Shown here: piece after piece, positions 1 to 9,868 of the stretch
How positions within the stretch are numbered: the stretch's first letter is position 1
How the letters are laid out: each line of letters starts with the position of its first letter
NCBI RefSeq assembly: GCF_002076895.1
Contig: NZ_CP020465.1
Span: forward strand, 434,001 to 498,000
Reading direction: 5' to 3'
Source: Cognaticolwellia beringensis
GTDB lineage: Bacteria; Pseudomonadota; Gammaproteobacteria; Enterobacterales; Alteromonadaceae
Length of the DNA stretch: 64,000 nucleotides
Notes under the pieces: model-generated
The model's database searches: none
Seen by the model: the letters and a program-made list of their open reading frames with translations, nothing else
Told to the model about the DNA's origin: nothing
Made by a program: the position numbers and the translations under genes

Positions 1-2
1 TT

Positions 3-1211
3 GCAGAACAACTACGATGCATAAATCAATCAGGTGCTATTGTTTTAGAGCCAGTTGGCAGAAACACGGCTCCTGCTATAGCCTTAGCTGCAAATATTGT
101 TATGCAATCAAAAGATAATTTAATTTTAGTATTAGCAGCAGATCATGTTATCGAAAATGAAGCAGCGTTTATTGCAGCTGTCAATAAAGCGATTCCTTTA
201 GCTGAAAAGGGTAAATTAGTTACCTTTGGTATAGTGCCGACAGAAGCACATACCGGCTACGGTTATATTAAACGTGGTACAGAAATTGATAACGATGGTT
301 ACCAAGTAGATGCATTCGTCGAAAAGCCTTGTACAGAATTAGCAACTCAATATTTTGAAGGTAAAGAGCATTACTGGAATAGCGGCATGTTTTTAATGAA
401 AGCAAGTCGATATTTAGAAGAGTTAAAGCAGTTTAGACCCGATATTTATCAAGCATGTGAAAATGCTTTAGCAAATACCTCAAATGATGCTGACTTTATC
501 CGAATTGATCAAGTAGAGTTCGAAAAATGTCCCGATGAATCAGTAGATTATGCCGTGATGGAAAAAACAGCAGATGCCGTTGTAGTAACATTAGATGCGG
601 GATGGAGTGATATTGGCTCTTGGTCTGCATTATGGGATGTAAATAACAAAGATACTAACGGTAACGCTATTTCTGGCGACAGTATAAATCATGAAACGAC
701 TAACACTTTAATTCAAGGTGGCGAAAGGCTAATTGCAACGGTTGGCATTGATAACTTAGTGATAGTCGACACCAAGGATGCATTACTTGTTGCGACAAAA
801 GATAAAGTGCAAGACGTTAAGAAAATTGTTGAGCAATTAAAGGCAGAAGGTCGAACTGAGTTTAAAAATCATCGCGAAGTTTATCGCCCTTGGGGTAAAT
901 ATGACTCTATTGATAATGGTAGTCGTTATCAAGTTAAACGGATAACGGTTAAACCAGGTGAAAAGCTTTCTATTCAAATGCATCACCATAGAGCTGAACA
1001 CTGGATAGTGGTATCAGGTACGGCAAAAGTAACAAATGGCGATAACACCTTCCTAGTAACAGAGAATGAATCTACTTACATACCTATTGGTGTGGTTCAT
1101 GCTTTGGAAAACCCCGGTCAATTACCCTTGGAAATAATAGAAGTTCAATCAGGTTCATATCTTGGCGAAGATGACATAGTGCGCTTTGAAGACCGATACG
1201 GCCGAGCATAA
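3..1211 (+). CDS. manC: mannose-1-phosphate guanylyltransferase / mannose-6-phosphate isomerase (5' end missing)
   Basis: Makes GDP-mannose from mannose-1-phosphate and GTP in the cytoplasm, feeding the gmd/fcl pathway downstream. The reading frame is open to the left edge of the window, so the start and the N-terminal nucleotide-binding signature lie outside; the first visible conserved block is [15 protein letters not shown], upstream of the first ATG at 102. The C-terminal third is a type II phosphomannose isomerase cupin with the metal-site block MHHHRAEHW near base 978. The stop codon overlaps the Shine-Dalgarno of the phosphomannomutase gene, so the two are cotranscribed. Family assignment is firm; only the missing start is uncertain. 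Confidence 0.95.
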   Translation, partial: AEQLRCINQSGAIVLEPVGRNTAPAIALAANIVMQSKDNLILVLAADHVIENEAAFIAAVNKAIPLAEKGKLVTFGIVPTEAHTGYGYIKRGTEIDNDGYQVDAFVEKPCTELATQYFEGKEHYWNSGMFLMKASRYLEELKQFRPDIYQACENALANTSNDADFIRIDQVEFEKCPDESVDYAVMEKTADAVVVTLDAGWSDIGSWSALWDVNNKDTNGNAISGDSINHETTNTLIQGGERLIATVGIDNLVIVDTKDALLVATKDKVQDVKKIVEQLKAEGRTEFKNHREVYRPWGKYDSIDNGSRYQVKRITVKPGEKLSIQMHHHRAEHWIVVSGTAKVTNGDNTFLVTENESTYIPIGVVHALENPGQLPLEIIEVQSGSYLGEDDIVRFEDRYGRA

Positions 1212-1221
1212 GGAGATTAAC

Positions 1222-2643
1222 ATGACTGAACTTAGTTGTTTTAAAGCATACGATATTCGTGGAGAGTTAGGTGTTGAGCTTAATGAAGATATAGCCTATC
1301 GAATCGGACGTGCTTATGCTTTATACCTTAAGCCTAAAAGGGTCGTGATAGGTGGCGATATTCGCTTAACAACAAAGGCATTAAAACTAGCATTTTCTGA
1401 TGGGCTACGTGATGAAGGTGTTGATGTTTTTGATATTGGCATGACAGGCACTGAAGAGATTTATTTTGCCACTAAAAATTTGGCTATGTGTGGTGGTGTG
1501 GAAGTAACTGCCAGTCATAACCCGATGAACTACAATGGTATGAAATTGGTTAGAGAAGATTCTAAGCCGATTAGTGGTGATACTGGCTTAAATGCAATTA
1601 AAGCACTGGCCGAAAGTCTGCCCTGGAAAGATAACGGTGCAACTAAGCAAGTAAGCCCAAGAGGGCAATATCAAAAAATTTCTAATTTAGATGCCTATGT
1701 TGAGCATTTGCTGACCTATATAACGCCAAGTAATATCACGCCACTTAAATTAGTGGTTAACTCTGGTAATGGTGCTGCAGGACATGTTGTTGATGCATTA
1801 GAGATAGCCTTTAATAAATTCAATATACCTATTGAATTTATTAAAGTGCATCATGATGCCGATGGTAATTTCCCTAATGGTATTCCGAACCCATTACTAA
1901 TAGAAAATAGAGAAGATACCGCTAAAGCAGTTCGTGAGCACGGCGCGGATATGGGCATAGCATGGGATGGGGATTTCGACAGGTGCTTCCTTTTTGATGA
2001 AACAGGTGAATTCATTGAAGGTTATTATATTGTTGGTTTATTAGCTGAAGCGTTTTTGAAAAAAGATACTAGTGGTAATTCAAGACGTCAAAAAATAATT
2101 TACGATCCACGTTTAACCTGGAATACAGAGCAAATTATTAAAGAGAATAATGGCGAAGCTATTATGTCTAAAACTGGCCATGCCTTTATTAAAGAACGCA
2201 TGCGTGAAGAAGATGCGGTTTATGGTGGCGAAATGAGCGCTCATCATTATTTTCGTGACTTTGCTTATTGCGACAGTGGCATGATCCCTTGGTTATTGGT
2301 CGCCGAATTATTATCAGTAAAAAAACAAGCATTATCTGAAATGGTGAAAAACCGTATTGCAGCTTTTCCTAGTTCAGGCGAAATAAATTCAAAACTCGAA
2401 AACCCTAAGTTAGCGATTGAACGAGTTTTAAATCACTATAGTGAACAGGCAGTTGATATTGATTATACCGACGGTATAGGGCTAGCATTTAACACTGTAA
2501 ATGACAGTGGAAGTTTTGAATGGCGTTTTAACTTAAGAAGCTCAAATACCGAGCCTGTTGTTAGGCTTAATGTAGAATCGAAAGGCAATATTGCTTTAAT
2601 GCAAGAAAAAACCAATGAATTATTAGAGTTGTTAAGAAAATAA
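1222..2643 (+). CDS. manB: phosphomannomutase
   Basis: Interconverts mannose-6-phosphate and mannose-1-phosphate, the substrate of ManC. The 473-residue product has the phosphoserine loop TASHNP at residues 96-101 (Ser98 expected to carry the phosphate) and the magnesium loop DGDFDRC, and ends with the sugar-phosphate domain block [12 protein letters not shown] chose the ATG at 1222 because AAGGAG lies 6 bases before it and the product then begins with the family-typical [12 protein letters not shown] segment; an in-frame ATG at 1186 would lie inside manC. The name cpsG is also used for this gene in polysaccharide clusters. Confidence 0.95.
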   Translation: MTELSCFKAYDIRGELGVELNEDIAYRIGRAYALYLKPKRVVIGGDIRLTTKALKLAFSDGLRDEGVDVFDIGMTGTEEIYFATKNLAMCGGVEVTASHNPMNYNGMKLVREDSKPISGDTGLNAIKALAESLPWKDNGATKQVSPRGQYQKISNLDAYVEHLLTYITPSNITPLKLVVNSGNGAAGHVVDALEIAFNKFNIPIEFIKVHHDADGNFPNGIPNPLLIENREDTAKAVREHGADMGIAWDGDFDRCFLFDETGEFIEGYYIVGLLAEAFLKKDTSGNSRRQKIIYDPRLTWNTEQIIKENNGEAIMSKTGHAFIKERMREEDAVYGGEMSAHHYFRDFAYCDSGMIPWLLVAELLSVKKQALSEMVKNRIAAFPSSGEINSKLENPKLAIERVLNHYSEQAVDIDYTDGIGLAFNTVNDSGSFEWRFNLRSSNTEPVVRLNVESKGNIALMQEKTNELLELLRK

Positions 2644-2672
2644 CAACTTTACACCAGAATTAGGAATTAGAA

Positions 2673-3806
2673 ATGACACAAGCAAAAGTAGCTTTAATAA
2701 CAGGTGTTACAGGACAAGATGGCTCATACCTCGCAGAGCTTTTATTAGAAAAAGGTTATGAAGTACATGGTATTAAGCGTAGAGCTTCATCATTAAATAC
2801 TGAACGCGTAGACCATATTTATCAAGATAATCATGAAAAAAACCAAAAGTTTTTTTTGCATTATGGTGACTTAACTGATTCTTCAAATTTAACGCGTATT
2901 TTAAAAGATGTTCAGCCTGATGAAGTATATAACCTAGGCGCTCAGTCGCACGTTGCTGTTTCATTCGAATGTCCTGAATATACTGCTGATGTAGATGCCA
3001 TGGGCACACTTCGTTTATTAGAAGCAATTCGGTTTTTAGGCATGGAAAAAACAACTAAATTTTACCAAGCGTCTACTTCAGAGCTTTATGGTGAAGTACA
3101 AGAAATACCACAAAAAGAAACTACCCCTTTTCATCCTCGTTCACCTTATGCAGTAGCAAAAATGTATGCCTACTGGATTGTAGTTAACTATCGTGAATCA
3201 TATGGTATGTATGCGTGTAATGGTATTTTGTTCAATCACGAGTCGCCTCGCCGTGGTGAAACGTTCGTAACAAGAAAAATTACCCGTGCCATTGCTAATA
3301 TTTCACAAGGATTAGAGAGTTGCTTATACCTTGGTAATATGGATGCATTACGTGATTGGGGCCATGCAAAAGACTATGTTCGTATGCAATGGATGATGTT
3401 GCAACAAGATGTTGCAGATGATTTTGTTATCGCCACAGGTAAACAAATTAGTGTACGTGAGTTTGTTAGTTTGTCAGCTAAAGAAGCGGGTGTTGAATTA
3501 GAATTTACAGGTGAAGGTCTTGAAGAAGTAGCAATAATTAAGTCTATCACTGGTGATAACGCACAAGCATTAAATGTTGGCGATGTTATTGTGCGTGTTG
3601 ACCCTCGTTATTTCCGGCCAGCTGAAGTTGAAACGTTACTCGGTGACCCGTCAAAAGCAAAAGAAAAGTTAGGTTGGGTACCACAAATAACAGTAGAAGA
3701 AATGTGTGCTGAAATGGTGCAGAATGATTTAAGTAAAGCAAAACAACATGCATTACTTAAAGCACATGGCCATAGTGTTGCTATGTCCATTGAAAATCAA
3801 GGTTAA
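2673..3806 (+). CDS. gmd: GDP-mannose 4,6-dehydratase
   Basis: Converts GDP-D-mannose to GDP-4-keto-6-deoxymannose, the first step toward GDP-L-fucose. The 377 residues match the usual length (about 373). Visible features are the NAD(P)-binding glycine motif GVTGQDG at 11-17, the STSE block around 134-137, and the catalytic pair Tyr159/Lys163 (YAVAK) of the extended short-chain dehydrogenase family. It follows manB by 29 bases and is followed after 4 bases by the GDP-fucose synthase gene, so the four genes form one GDP-sugar operon. Confidence 0.96.
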   Translation: MTQAKVALITGVTGQDGSYLAELLLEKGYEVHGIKRRASSLNTERVDHIYQDNHEKNQKFFLHYGDLTDSSNLTRILKDVQPDEVYNLGAQSHVAVSFECPEYTADVDAMGTLRLLEAIRFLGMEKTTKFYQASTSELYGEVQEIPQKETTPFHPRSPYAVAKMYAYWIVVNYRESYGMYACNGILFNHESPRRGETFVTRKITRAIANISQGLESCLYLGNMDALRDWGHAKDYVRMQWMMLQQDVADDFVIATGKQISVREFVSLSAKEAGVELEFTGEGLEEVAIIKSITGDNAQALNVGDVIVRVDPRYFRPAEVETLLGDPSKAKEKLGWVPQITVEEMCAEMVQNDLSKAKQHALLKAHGHSVAMSIENQG

Positions 3807-3810
3807 CAGT

Positions 3811-4782
3811 ATGACAGCGTTAAATTCCAAAATATTTGTCGCGGGTAACCGCGGCATGGTGGGCTCAGCTATTGTTCGTCAGCTTGAAACTAGTGGACAT
3901 ACTAATATTATTACCCGTACGCGAACTGAATTAGACTTAACGAATCAGCAAGCAGTGCTTGAATTTTTTCAAACAGAAAAAATAGACCAAGTTTACTTAG
4001 CCGCCGCTAAAGTAGGGGGGATTGTTGCAAATAACACTTACCCTGCTGACTTCATTTACGAAAACCTAATGATTCAGTGCAATATAATCCACAGTGCACA
4101 CTTGGCTAATATCCAGCAGTTGTTGTTTTTAGGTTCTTCTTGTATTTACCCTAAACTCGCTGAGCAACCAATGAAAGAGTCCGCTCTTTTAACCGGTACA
4201 CTTGAAGAAACCAATGAACCCTATGCTATTGCTAAAATAGCAGGAATCAAGCTGTGTGAAAGTTATAACCGTCAGTATGGTCGTGATTATCGCAGTGTAA
4301 TGCCAACTAATCTTTATGGCGCTCATGATAACTTTCACCCTGAAAATAGCCATGTTATCCCTGCATTACTGCGTCGTTTTCATGAAGCTAAATTAAATAA
4401 CGATAAAGAAGTTATTGCATGGGGCAGTGGTAAACCTATGCGTGAATTTTTATATGTTGATGATATGGCTGCTGCCTCGGTTCATGTCATGAATTTAGAT
4501 AAAGTCACTTACGATGAAAATACAGATCCAATGCTTAGCCATATCAATGTAGGGACAGGTGTAGACTGTACCATTCGAGAATTAGTTGAAACTGTTGCCA
4601 AAGTAGTTGGTTTTAAAGGTCAAATTAAGTTTGATAAAACAAAACCTGATGGTGCGCCACGTAAGTTAATGGATGTAGGCAGACTTAAGTCTTTAGGTTG
4701 GCAATATTCGGTTGTGTTAGAAGACGGTTTGAGATTGGCTTATCAATGGTTTGTCGATAATCAAAATGAATTTAGAAGTTAA
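3811..4782 (+). CDS. fcl: GDP-L-fucose synthase (epimerase/reductase)
   Basis: Carries out the 3,5-epimerisation and NADPH reduction that turn GDP-4-keto-6-deoxymannose into GDP-L-fucose. The 323-residue product has the Rossmann motif GNRGMVG at 12-18, the SSCIYP block at 109-114 and Tyr138/Lys142 (YAIAK). The ATG at 3811, 4 bases after the gmd stop, gives the family-typical N terminus; an upstream ATG at 3748 would overlap gmd by nearly 60 bases. Also called wcaG. Paired with gmd it indicates that fucose or a fucose-derived sugar is part of the polysaccharide. Confidence 0.95.
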   Translation: MTALNSKIFVAGNRGMVGSAIVRQLETSGHTNIITRTRTELDLTNQQAVLEFFQTEKIDQVYLAAAKVGGIVANNTYPADFIYENLMIQCNIIHSAHLANIQQLLFLGSSCIYPKLAEQPMKESALLTGTLEETNEPYAIAKIAGIKLCESYNRQYGRDYRSVMPTNLYGAHDNFHPENSHVIPALLRRFHEAKLNNDKEVIAWGSGKPMREFLYVDDMAAASVHVMNLDKVTYDENTDPMLSHINVGTGVDCTIRELVETVAKVVGFKGQIKFDKTKPDGAPRKLMDVGRLKSLGWQYSVVLEDGLRLAYQWFVDNQNEFRS

Positions 4783-4833
4783 TCAAGTGTATAATTAAAC
4801 TAACAAAAAATTTTAGATAAGGTATAAGTTAAA

Positions 4834-5847
4834 ATGTTAAATAATAAAGTTGTTTTGATCACGGGCGGTACCGGCTCTTTTGGTAAAAAGTTCATTGAGA
4901 CTATCTTAGACCGATATCCAGATGTTAAAAAAATAATTATCTATTCACGCGATGAATTAAAACAATCGGTGATCAAACAAAAATATCCAGGATTTGATTT
5001 TCCTCAATTACGATTTTTTATTGGTGATGTCCGTGATAAAGACCGTATGACACAAGCCTGTGAAGGTGTCGATGTTATTATTCATGCCGCAGCTATCAAA
5101 CAAGTTGATACAGCGGAATACAATCCTACGGAATGTATTCGTACCAATATTGACGGTGCAGAAAATGTTATTCATGCAGCACTTGCTTGTGGCGTAAAAG
5201 ATGTTGTAGCTTTATCAACTGATAAAGCTTGTGCGCCAATTAATTTATACGGCGCGACTAAGTTAGCTTCTGATAAATTATTTGCTGCTGCCAATAATAT
5301 CCGTGGATCAAAGGATATTAAATTCAGTGTTGTGCGTTACGGCAACGTAATGGGCTCTCGTGGTTCAGTGATTCCTTTTTTCATCGATAAAAAGAAAGAG
5401 GGCATGTTACCTATTACTCATGAAGAAATGACGCGTTTTAATATTTCGCTGCAAGATGGTGTAAATATGGTGATGTACGCTATTGGAAATCATATTGGTG
5501 GAGAAATATTTGTCCCGAAAATTCCATCTTATAAAATCGCTGATATTGCAACAGCTATAGCACCAGAATGTAAAACTCGTATAGTTGGAATTCGTCCAGG
5601 CGAAAAGCTACACGAAGAAATGATCACAGACAGTGACTCGTTAAATACGATTGATTTAGGTAAATATTATGCAATATTACCTTCAGTTTCGTTCACATAT
5701 GAAGAAGAAGATTATCTTAAGCATCATAAAGCCGTAAAAGTTCCTTTTGGTTTCAAATATAATTCTGGAACGAATACTGAGTGGGAAACAGTCGAATCTT
5801 TAAGGGATTTAATTGTTGAACATGTAGATCCTAACTTCGAAGTTTAA
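4834..5847 (+). CDS. pseB: UDP-N-acetylglucosamine 4,6-dehydratase (inverting), PseB-type
   Basis: Short-chain dehydrogenase of the FlaA1/PseB family, which dehydrates and C5-inverts UDP-GlcNAc as the first step of pseudaminic acid synthesis. The 337 residues match family length. Seen: glycine motif GGTGSFG at 11-17, the STDKA segment at 128-132 (Asp130, Lys131 of the family active site) and Tyr139/Lys143. About 50 bases separate it from fcl, possibly the start of a new module. A PseC aminotransferase would normally come next but is absent here; the next gene is a CMP-sugar synthetase. Confidence 0.9.
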   Translation: MLNNKVVLITGGTGSFGKKFIETILDRYPDVKKIIIYSRDELKQSVIKQKYPGFDFPQLRFFIGDVRDKDRMTQACEGVDVIIHAAAIKQVDTAEYNPTECIRTNIDGAENVIHAALACGVKDVVALSTDKACAPINLYGATKLASDKLFAAANNIRGSKDIKFSVVRYGNVMGSRGSVIPFFIDKKKEGMLPITHEEMTRFNISLQDGVNMVMYAIGNHIGGEIFVPKIPSYKIADIATAIAPECKTRIVGIRPGEKLHEEMITDSDSLNTIDLGKYYAILPSVSFTYEEEDYLKHHKAVKVPFGFKYNSGTNTEWETVESLRDLIVEHVDPNFEV

Positions 5848-5936
5848 TTAATCAAGTCTTGTTCAGAATATCAGGTAATTATTTTGATTTGTCATGTGAC
5901 TTACCTCGCTACTATTACTCTTTAAACCAAATATAA

Positions 5937-6644
5937 ATGATGACCATGAATAAAAAAACACTTGTTATTATACCTGCCAGAGGTGGTAGTAAACGTATAC
6001 CTCGTAAAAACATTAAACAGTTTTTAAGTAAAGCGATAATTGGCTATCCGATTGAAGCCGCACTTAATTCTAATGTGTTTGATAGGGTGGTGGTGTCGAC
6101 TGATGACCAGGAAATAGCTGATGTAGCACTGAACTTTGGTGCAGATATCCCTTTTTTGAGAACTACAAAAAACTCTGATGATTTCGCAACAACTTATGAT
6201 GTTATTCAAGAGGTGTTAGAGCAGTTAGACGAGGTTTATGATTACGTTTGTTGTATTTATCCAACTTCTGTTTTTGTTAATGCAGTTATTCTTAAAGATG
6301 CGTTGGATATTCTAGAGAAAACAAAAGATGCTACGAGTATTGTGTCAGTATTATCCTATTCACATCCGATTCAACGGGCGCTGAGTCTTCCTGGTAAGTA
6401 TTTGAGCTCCATTTCACCTGAGTTTTATAATACGAGAACTCAAGACTTAGAAACCCATTATCATGATGCGGGACAGTTTTATATTTTTAAGCCATTTTTT
6501 GTTGAACATGAAAAAAAGTTAGTCACAAATAAAGCTATCCCATATCTACTTCCTGAATCTAGAGCTCATGATATCGATAGTATCGAAGATTGGGAAGTGT
6601 CTGAAATAAAATATAAACGCCTATCTGGTAAAACAAGCGATTAA
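5937..6644 (+). CDS. pseF: CMP-nonulosonate (pseudaminic acid type) cytidylyltransferase
   Basis: Activates a nine-carbon acid sugar with CTP to give the CMP-sugar donor. The 235-residue product starts with the nucleotide-binding signature IIPARGGSKRIPRKNIK and continues with VVVSTDDQEIADVA, both typical of the PseF/NeuA family; the LRTTKNSDDFATT stretch looks closer to PseF than to sialic acid NeuA. Three ATGs (5937, 5940, 5946) are possible and none has a strong ribosome site; the one at 5946 would trim the product to MNKKTLV. It is followed by a 372-base gap rather than the next pathway gene. Confidence 0.85.
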   Translation: MMTMNKKTLVIIPARGGSKRIPRKNIKQFLSKAIIGYPIEAALNSNVFDRVVVSTDDQEIADVALNFGADIPFLRTTKNSDDFATTYDVIQEVLEQLDEVYDYVCCIYPTSVFVNAVILKDALDILEKTKDATSIVSVLSYSHPIQRALSLPGKYLSSISPEFYNTRTQDLETHYHDAGQFYIFKPFFVEHEKKLVTNKAIPYLLPESRAHDIDSIEDWEVSEIKYKRLSGKTSD

Positions 6645-6693
6645 GATAAATTTTTGGTTTTGCCCTAATCCAAGGGTTTAGAAAAGTTAAAAG

Positions 6694-6915
6694 TTACGAT
6701 TTTTGAGGTGCTAATAATTTATCATAAACATCTTGTAGAAAGAGTATGTTAAATAGTTCCTCTTTTTCGTGGTTTTGCAATATAGATTTTGTAAAAATAA
6801 CGTGATAGAAGCTTGTTTGTTCAAAATGAATATCAGATATTGTGTGTGCTGAATATATTTCATGTACTAGGTACTCATGCGTTTGATAAAAGAGGGGCTG
6901 TTTGTATTCTGTTAC
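6694..6915 (-). pseudogene. possible gene remnant in the gap after pseF
   Basis: On the - strand a frame of 73 codons runs from just after a TGA (6916-6918) to a TAA (6694-6696) with no ATG. Its residue mix (for example YLVHEIYSAHTISDIHFEQT) looks protein-like although the DNA is AT-rich. I cannot assign a family. It could be the 3' remnant of a deleted gene or chance. The rest of the 6645-7016 gap shows no other feature beyond AT-rich spacer. Confidence 0.25.
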
Positions 6916-7016
6916 TCAGGTTTTTGTCGAAATAAAAATGATATTATAACTCTCAATAAACTGATTAAATAATATGATGGTATTCCTCTCATATGAGACT
7001 TGAAGAGAACAATTTG

Positions 7017-7871
7017 ATGACTAAAAATATTTTAATTTGTGGTGGTACTGGGCTCTTAGGACCTATCGCTGGAAATGTCCTTTCTGGGCAGTTTTCCGTA
7101 CGAATTCATGGAAAAAGCAAAAAGGCAGATTGCCAGGGGAATTTAATTTCTTATGCTGAGACTGAAGCTTTATTAAATAAAGAAATGCCAGATGTTATAT
7201 TAAATTTAGTGGCTTTGACCAATGTTGACACTTGTGAAGAAGATCTGCAGCTAGCCTATAACTTAAATGTGGAAATACCTAAAAATTTAGCATTGTGGTG
7301 TAAAAAAAATAAATCACTACTTATCCAAATATCTACAGACCATATTTATAATTCAGCCTACGCTTCTGAAGAAGATGTTAATTTAGTTAATAATTATGCG
7401 CTTACAAAATTAGCTGGAGAAGCATCTGTTTTGATGGTTGATGGTATGGTTTTAAGAACGAATTTTTTTGGGAGAAGTCAAACAGAAGGCCGCGTATCCT
7501 TTAGTGATTGGGTTTTAAAATCTCTGAAAGCTAGAGAGCCTGTCAACTTATTTAAAGATGTATTTTTTAACCCTCTAAGTATGAAAACTTTAAGCGAATT
7601 ATTAGCGGTAGTAATAAATTCACCTCATCCAGGAGTCTATAATTTAGGTTCGCGTGAGGGGTTAAGTAAAGAAGATTTTGCGCGTACTTTAGGTGATATG
7701 GCTGGTTTACAGCATCATTTCGCTAAGTCTGTATCTTTTGCAGATTTAGATTTAAAAGCGGCAAGACCTTTAGATATGAGAATGAATGTTGAAAAATTTG
7801 AACTGACTTTTGAAGTCACTTTACCCACTCTTAAATCAGAAATTGAAGGAATATTAACAAGTGAAATTTAA
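7017..7871 (+). CDS. RmlD-like NAD-dependent sugar reductase
   Basis: Short-chain dehydrogenase of the dTDP-4-dehydrorhamnose reductase (RmlD_sub_bind) family. Seen: N-terminal Rossmann motif GGTGLLGP, the central ISTDHIYN segment that resembles the ST-D-F/Y region of RmlD, and YALTKLAGE supplying the Tyr/Lys pair. It is not the rhamnose enzyme itself, since a complete rmlACDB set lies 13 kb downstream; its position next to the NeuB-type synthase suggests it reduces a keto-sugar in the nonulosonic acid branch. I took the ATG at 7017 because the product then begins MTKNILICGG with a GAAGAG upstream; an ATG at 6993 would add 8 residues. Confidence 0.75.
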   Translation: MTKNILICGGTGLLGPIAGNVLSGQFSVRIHGKSKKADCQGNLISYAETEALLNKEMPDVILNLVALTNVDTCEEDLQLAYNLNVEIPKNLALWCKKNKSLLIQISTDHIYNSAYASEEDVNLVNNYALTKLAGEASVLMVDGMVLRTNFFGRSQTEGRVSFSDWVLKSLKAREPVNLFKDVFFNPLSMKTLSELLAVVINSPHPGVYNLGSREGLSKEDFARTLGDMAGLQHHFAKSVSFADLDLKAARPLDMRMNVEKFELTFEVTLPTLKSEIEGILTSEI

Positions 7872-8937
7872 TTCAAAAATAAAAATCGGGAATACTAATG
7901 TTGGTTTGAACGAACCAACCTTTTTCATTGCTGATATAGGGGCCAATCACGACGGTGATTTAAATAAAGCGAAAGAGTTGATTCATATGTGTGCCGAGGC
8001 TGGTGCTGATGTGGCAAAGTTTCAGCATTTTAAAGCACAATCTATTGTTAGTGACACTGGTTTTAAAAACCTAGGAAAACAGAGTACACACCAAGCGAAA
8101 TGGAAAAAAAGTGTTTATGAAGTTTATCAAGGGGCTTCTATTAACCTCGAATGGACAGATGAATTAGTCAAAACGTGTAAAGAAGCGAATGTTCAATTTA
8201 TGACATCTCCTTATTCGGCGGAATTAATCGATCATATTGATCCATTTGTGTCTGCATATAAAGTTGGTTCTGGTGATATTAATTGGGACTTGCTTGTCTC
8301 TCAAATGGCTGAAAAAGGTAAACCAATGCTATTGGCTAGTGGAGCCTCTAGTTGTGATGATGTTTACAACGCGATAAACGCATTAAGTAGTTACACCCAA
8401 GATATAGTACTTATGCAGTGCAATACAAACTATACGGCGAGTTTGGAGAATTTTAAATACATTCAGCTAAATGTTTTAAAAACCTATGCAAATATGTTTC
8501 CAAATTTGATTCTAGGGCTGAGCGATCATACACCCGGACACACAACTGTTTTGGGTGCTGTCGCTTTAGGGGCAAGAATCATCGAAAAGCATTTTACTGA
8601 TAATAATGACCATGATGGACCAGATCATAAATTTGCCATGAATCCTAAAGATTGGAAAGAGATGGTGGTTCGCACTCGCGAGTTGGAATTTGCGCTTGGA
8701 AATGGCATTAAGAAAATCGAAGAAAATGAAATGCAAACGGCCGTTCTGCAGCGCAGAAGTCTTCATTTGACTCGAGATATTAAAGCCGGTGAAATTATTA
8801 AAGAAAGCGATTTAGAAATATTGAGACCATCTCCTGAAGGGGCTCTACAACCAAATGACTTTAAATATGCGATAGGGAAAAAAGCACAAATTGATTTAGC
8901 CAAAGGAGGCAATCTCAAGTGGATGGATTTGAGGTAG
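7861..8937 (+). CDS. N-acylneuraminate/pseudaminate synthase family protein (NeuB/PseI-type)
   Basis: Condenses a six-carbon sugar with phosphoenolpyruvate to make a nine-carbon nonulosonic acid. The 358-residue product shows the NeuB barrel (FFIADIGANHDGD near the start, VAKFQHFKAQ, then SDHT and EKHFT metal/substrate blocks) and a C-terminal SAF antifreeze-like domain from about residue 295, beginning at RRSLHLTRDIKAGE. Translation starts at a GTG that overlaps the preceding reductase gene by 11 bases, with AAGGA about 10 bases upstream. Family membership is firm; whether the product is pseudaminic, legionaminic or another acid cannot be read from sequence. Confidence 0.88.
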   Translation: MKFNSKIKIGNTNVGLNEPTFFIADIGANHDGDLNKAKELIHMCAEAGADVAKFQHFKAQSIVSDTGFKNLGKQSTHQAKWKKSVYEVYQGASINLEWTDELVKTCKEANVQFMTSPYSAELIDHIDPFVSAYKVGSGDINWDLLVSQMAEKGKPMLLASGASSCDDVYNAINALSSYTQDIVLMQCNTNYTASLENFKYIQLNVLKTYANMFPNLILGLSDHTPGHTTVLGAVALGARIIEKHFTDNNDHDGPDHKFAMNPKDWKEMVVRTRELEFALGNGIKKIEENEMQTAVLQRRSLHLTRDIKAGEIIKESDLEILRPSPEGALQPNDFKYAIGKKAQIDLAKGGNLKWMDLR

Positions 8938-9569
8938 CAGCAGTTATTCCTGCTTTTAATGAAGAAAAATCTATTGCAATGGTAGTAGAGTCACTATTGC
9001 CTTACGCTAAAGTTATTGTTGTCAATGATCTTTCATCCGATAGCACAGCTAAATATGCTTTAGCAGCCGGTGCTGATGTGGTCAATCATAAAGTAAATCA
9101 AGGTTATGACGGAGCTCTTAATTCAGGGTTTTTAAGAGCTAAAGAATTGGGATTTAAGAAAGTGTTCACTTTTGATGCCGATGGGCAGCATCCAGTTGAG
9201 CAGGTAACTGAATTTATTAAAAAACTTGATAGCTATGATGTTGTTTTAGGTGTTAGACCCAAGGCTGCTCGATTTGCTGAGGGTGTTTTTGCTAGATTTG
9301 GGGCTGTTTTATGGGGGATCAATGATCCCCTATGTGGATTTAAGGCTTATAATATGAAGGTATATGATATGAATGGTGGTTTTGATAGTTGTAACTCTAT
9401 CGGAACAGAGTTGGCCATTCAAAGCTTTAGACGCGGCTTTTCTTTAATTAATATCCCTATTCCCATAAGTGAACGAGAGTTTGGAAAACCTAGGTTTGGC
9501 AAACTATTTAAGGCTAATTCGGTTATTTTTAAAGCCATGCTGAAAATGATATTTACCAAAAAAGTGTAA
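8919..9569 (+). CDS. family 2 glycosyltransferase, polyprenyl-phosphate mannosyltransferase-like
   Basis: A 216-residue GT-A fold transferase of the DPM1/GT2 type. It has AAVIPAFNEEKSI at the N terminus, VNDLSSDST for the nucleotide and the metal motif FDADGQHP around residue 87. No transmembrane domain follows, unlike the larger lipid-linked GT2 enzymes. The start is a GTG preceded 9 bases upstream by the near-perfect Shine-Dalgarno AAAGGAGG and overlaps the NeuB-type gene by 19 bases, so translation is coupled. It probably transfers a sugar during repeat-unit assembly at the inner face of the membrane. Confidence 0.85.
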   Translation: MDGFEVAAVIPAFNEEKSIAMVVESLLPYAKVIVVNDLSSDSTAKYALAAGADVVNHKVNQGYDGALNSGFLRAKELGFKKVFTFDADGQHPVEQVTEFIKKLDSYDVVLGVRPKAARFAEGVFARFGAVLWGINDPLCGFKAYNMKVYDMNGGFDSCNSIGTELAIQSFRRGFSLINIPIPISEREFGKPRFGKLFKANSVIFKAMLKMIFTKKV

Positions 9570-9618
9570 GGTTTAGTAAGTAGATAACTGTATATTTTGC
9601 ACTGTAAATATAGGCCAA

Positions 9619-9762
9619 TTGAATAAACAGAATATAAAAAAGTTAGATATTATTAGAGAGCGAGAAGATTACCCAAGATACGGCAACTTTTATTCTGCAA
9701 ATTCAAAGAAACTAACTAGCTTCTTCAGAACATTAAAGATTATACAGTTTTACCAACGTTAG
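9619..9762 (+). pseudogene. small open frame or gene fragment before the flippase
   Basis: A 47-codon frame beginning at TTG and ending at TAG, with a protein-like stretch DIIREREDYPRYGNFYSA. The resemblance to the N terminus of some hexapeptide acetyltransferases is too weak to name it. No convincing ribosome site is visible. It may be a leftover of a deleted cluster gene. Confidence 0.2.
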
Positions 9763-9868
9763 CTACTCTTTTTAAAGACCTATATTTTTTATTTTTAGCT
9801 AATTGGTATGTTTCACAATTGACTGTACAGTGTTGTTTTCTTTCAACTTTATTATTACAAAAAAAAGG

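Noticed and set aside
3748..3810. Upstream start for fcl
   Set aside because: It would overlap gmd by nearly 60 bases and add 21 residues not seen in the family.
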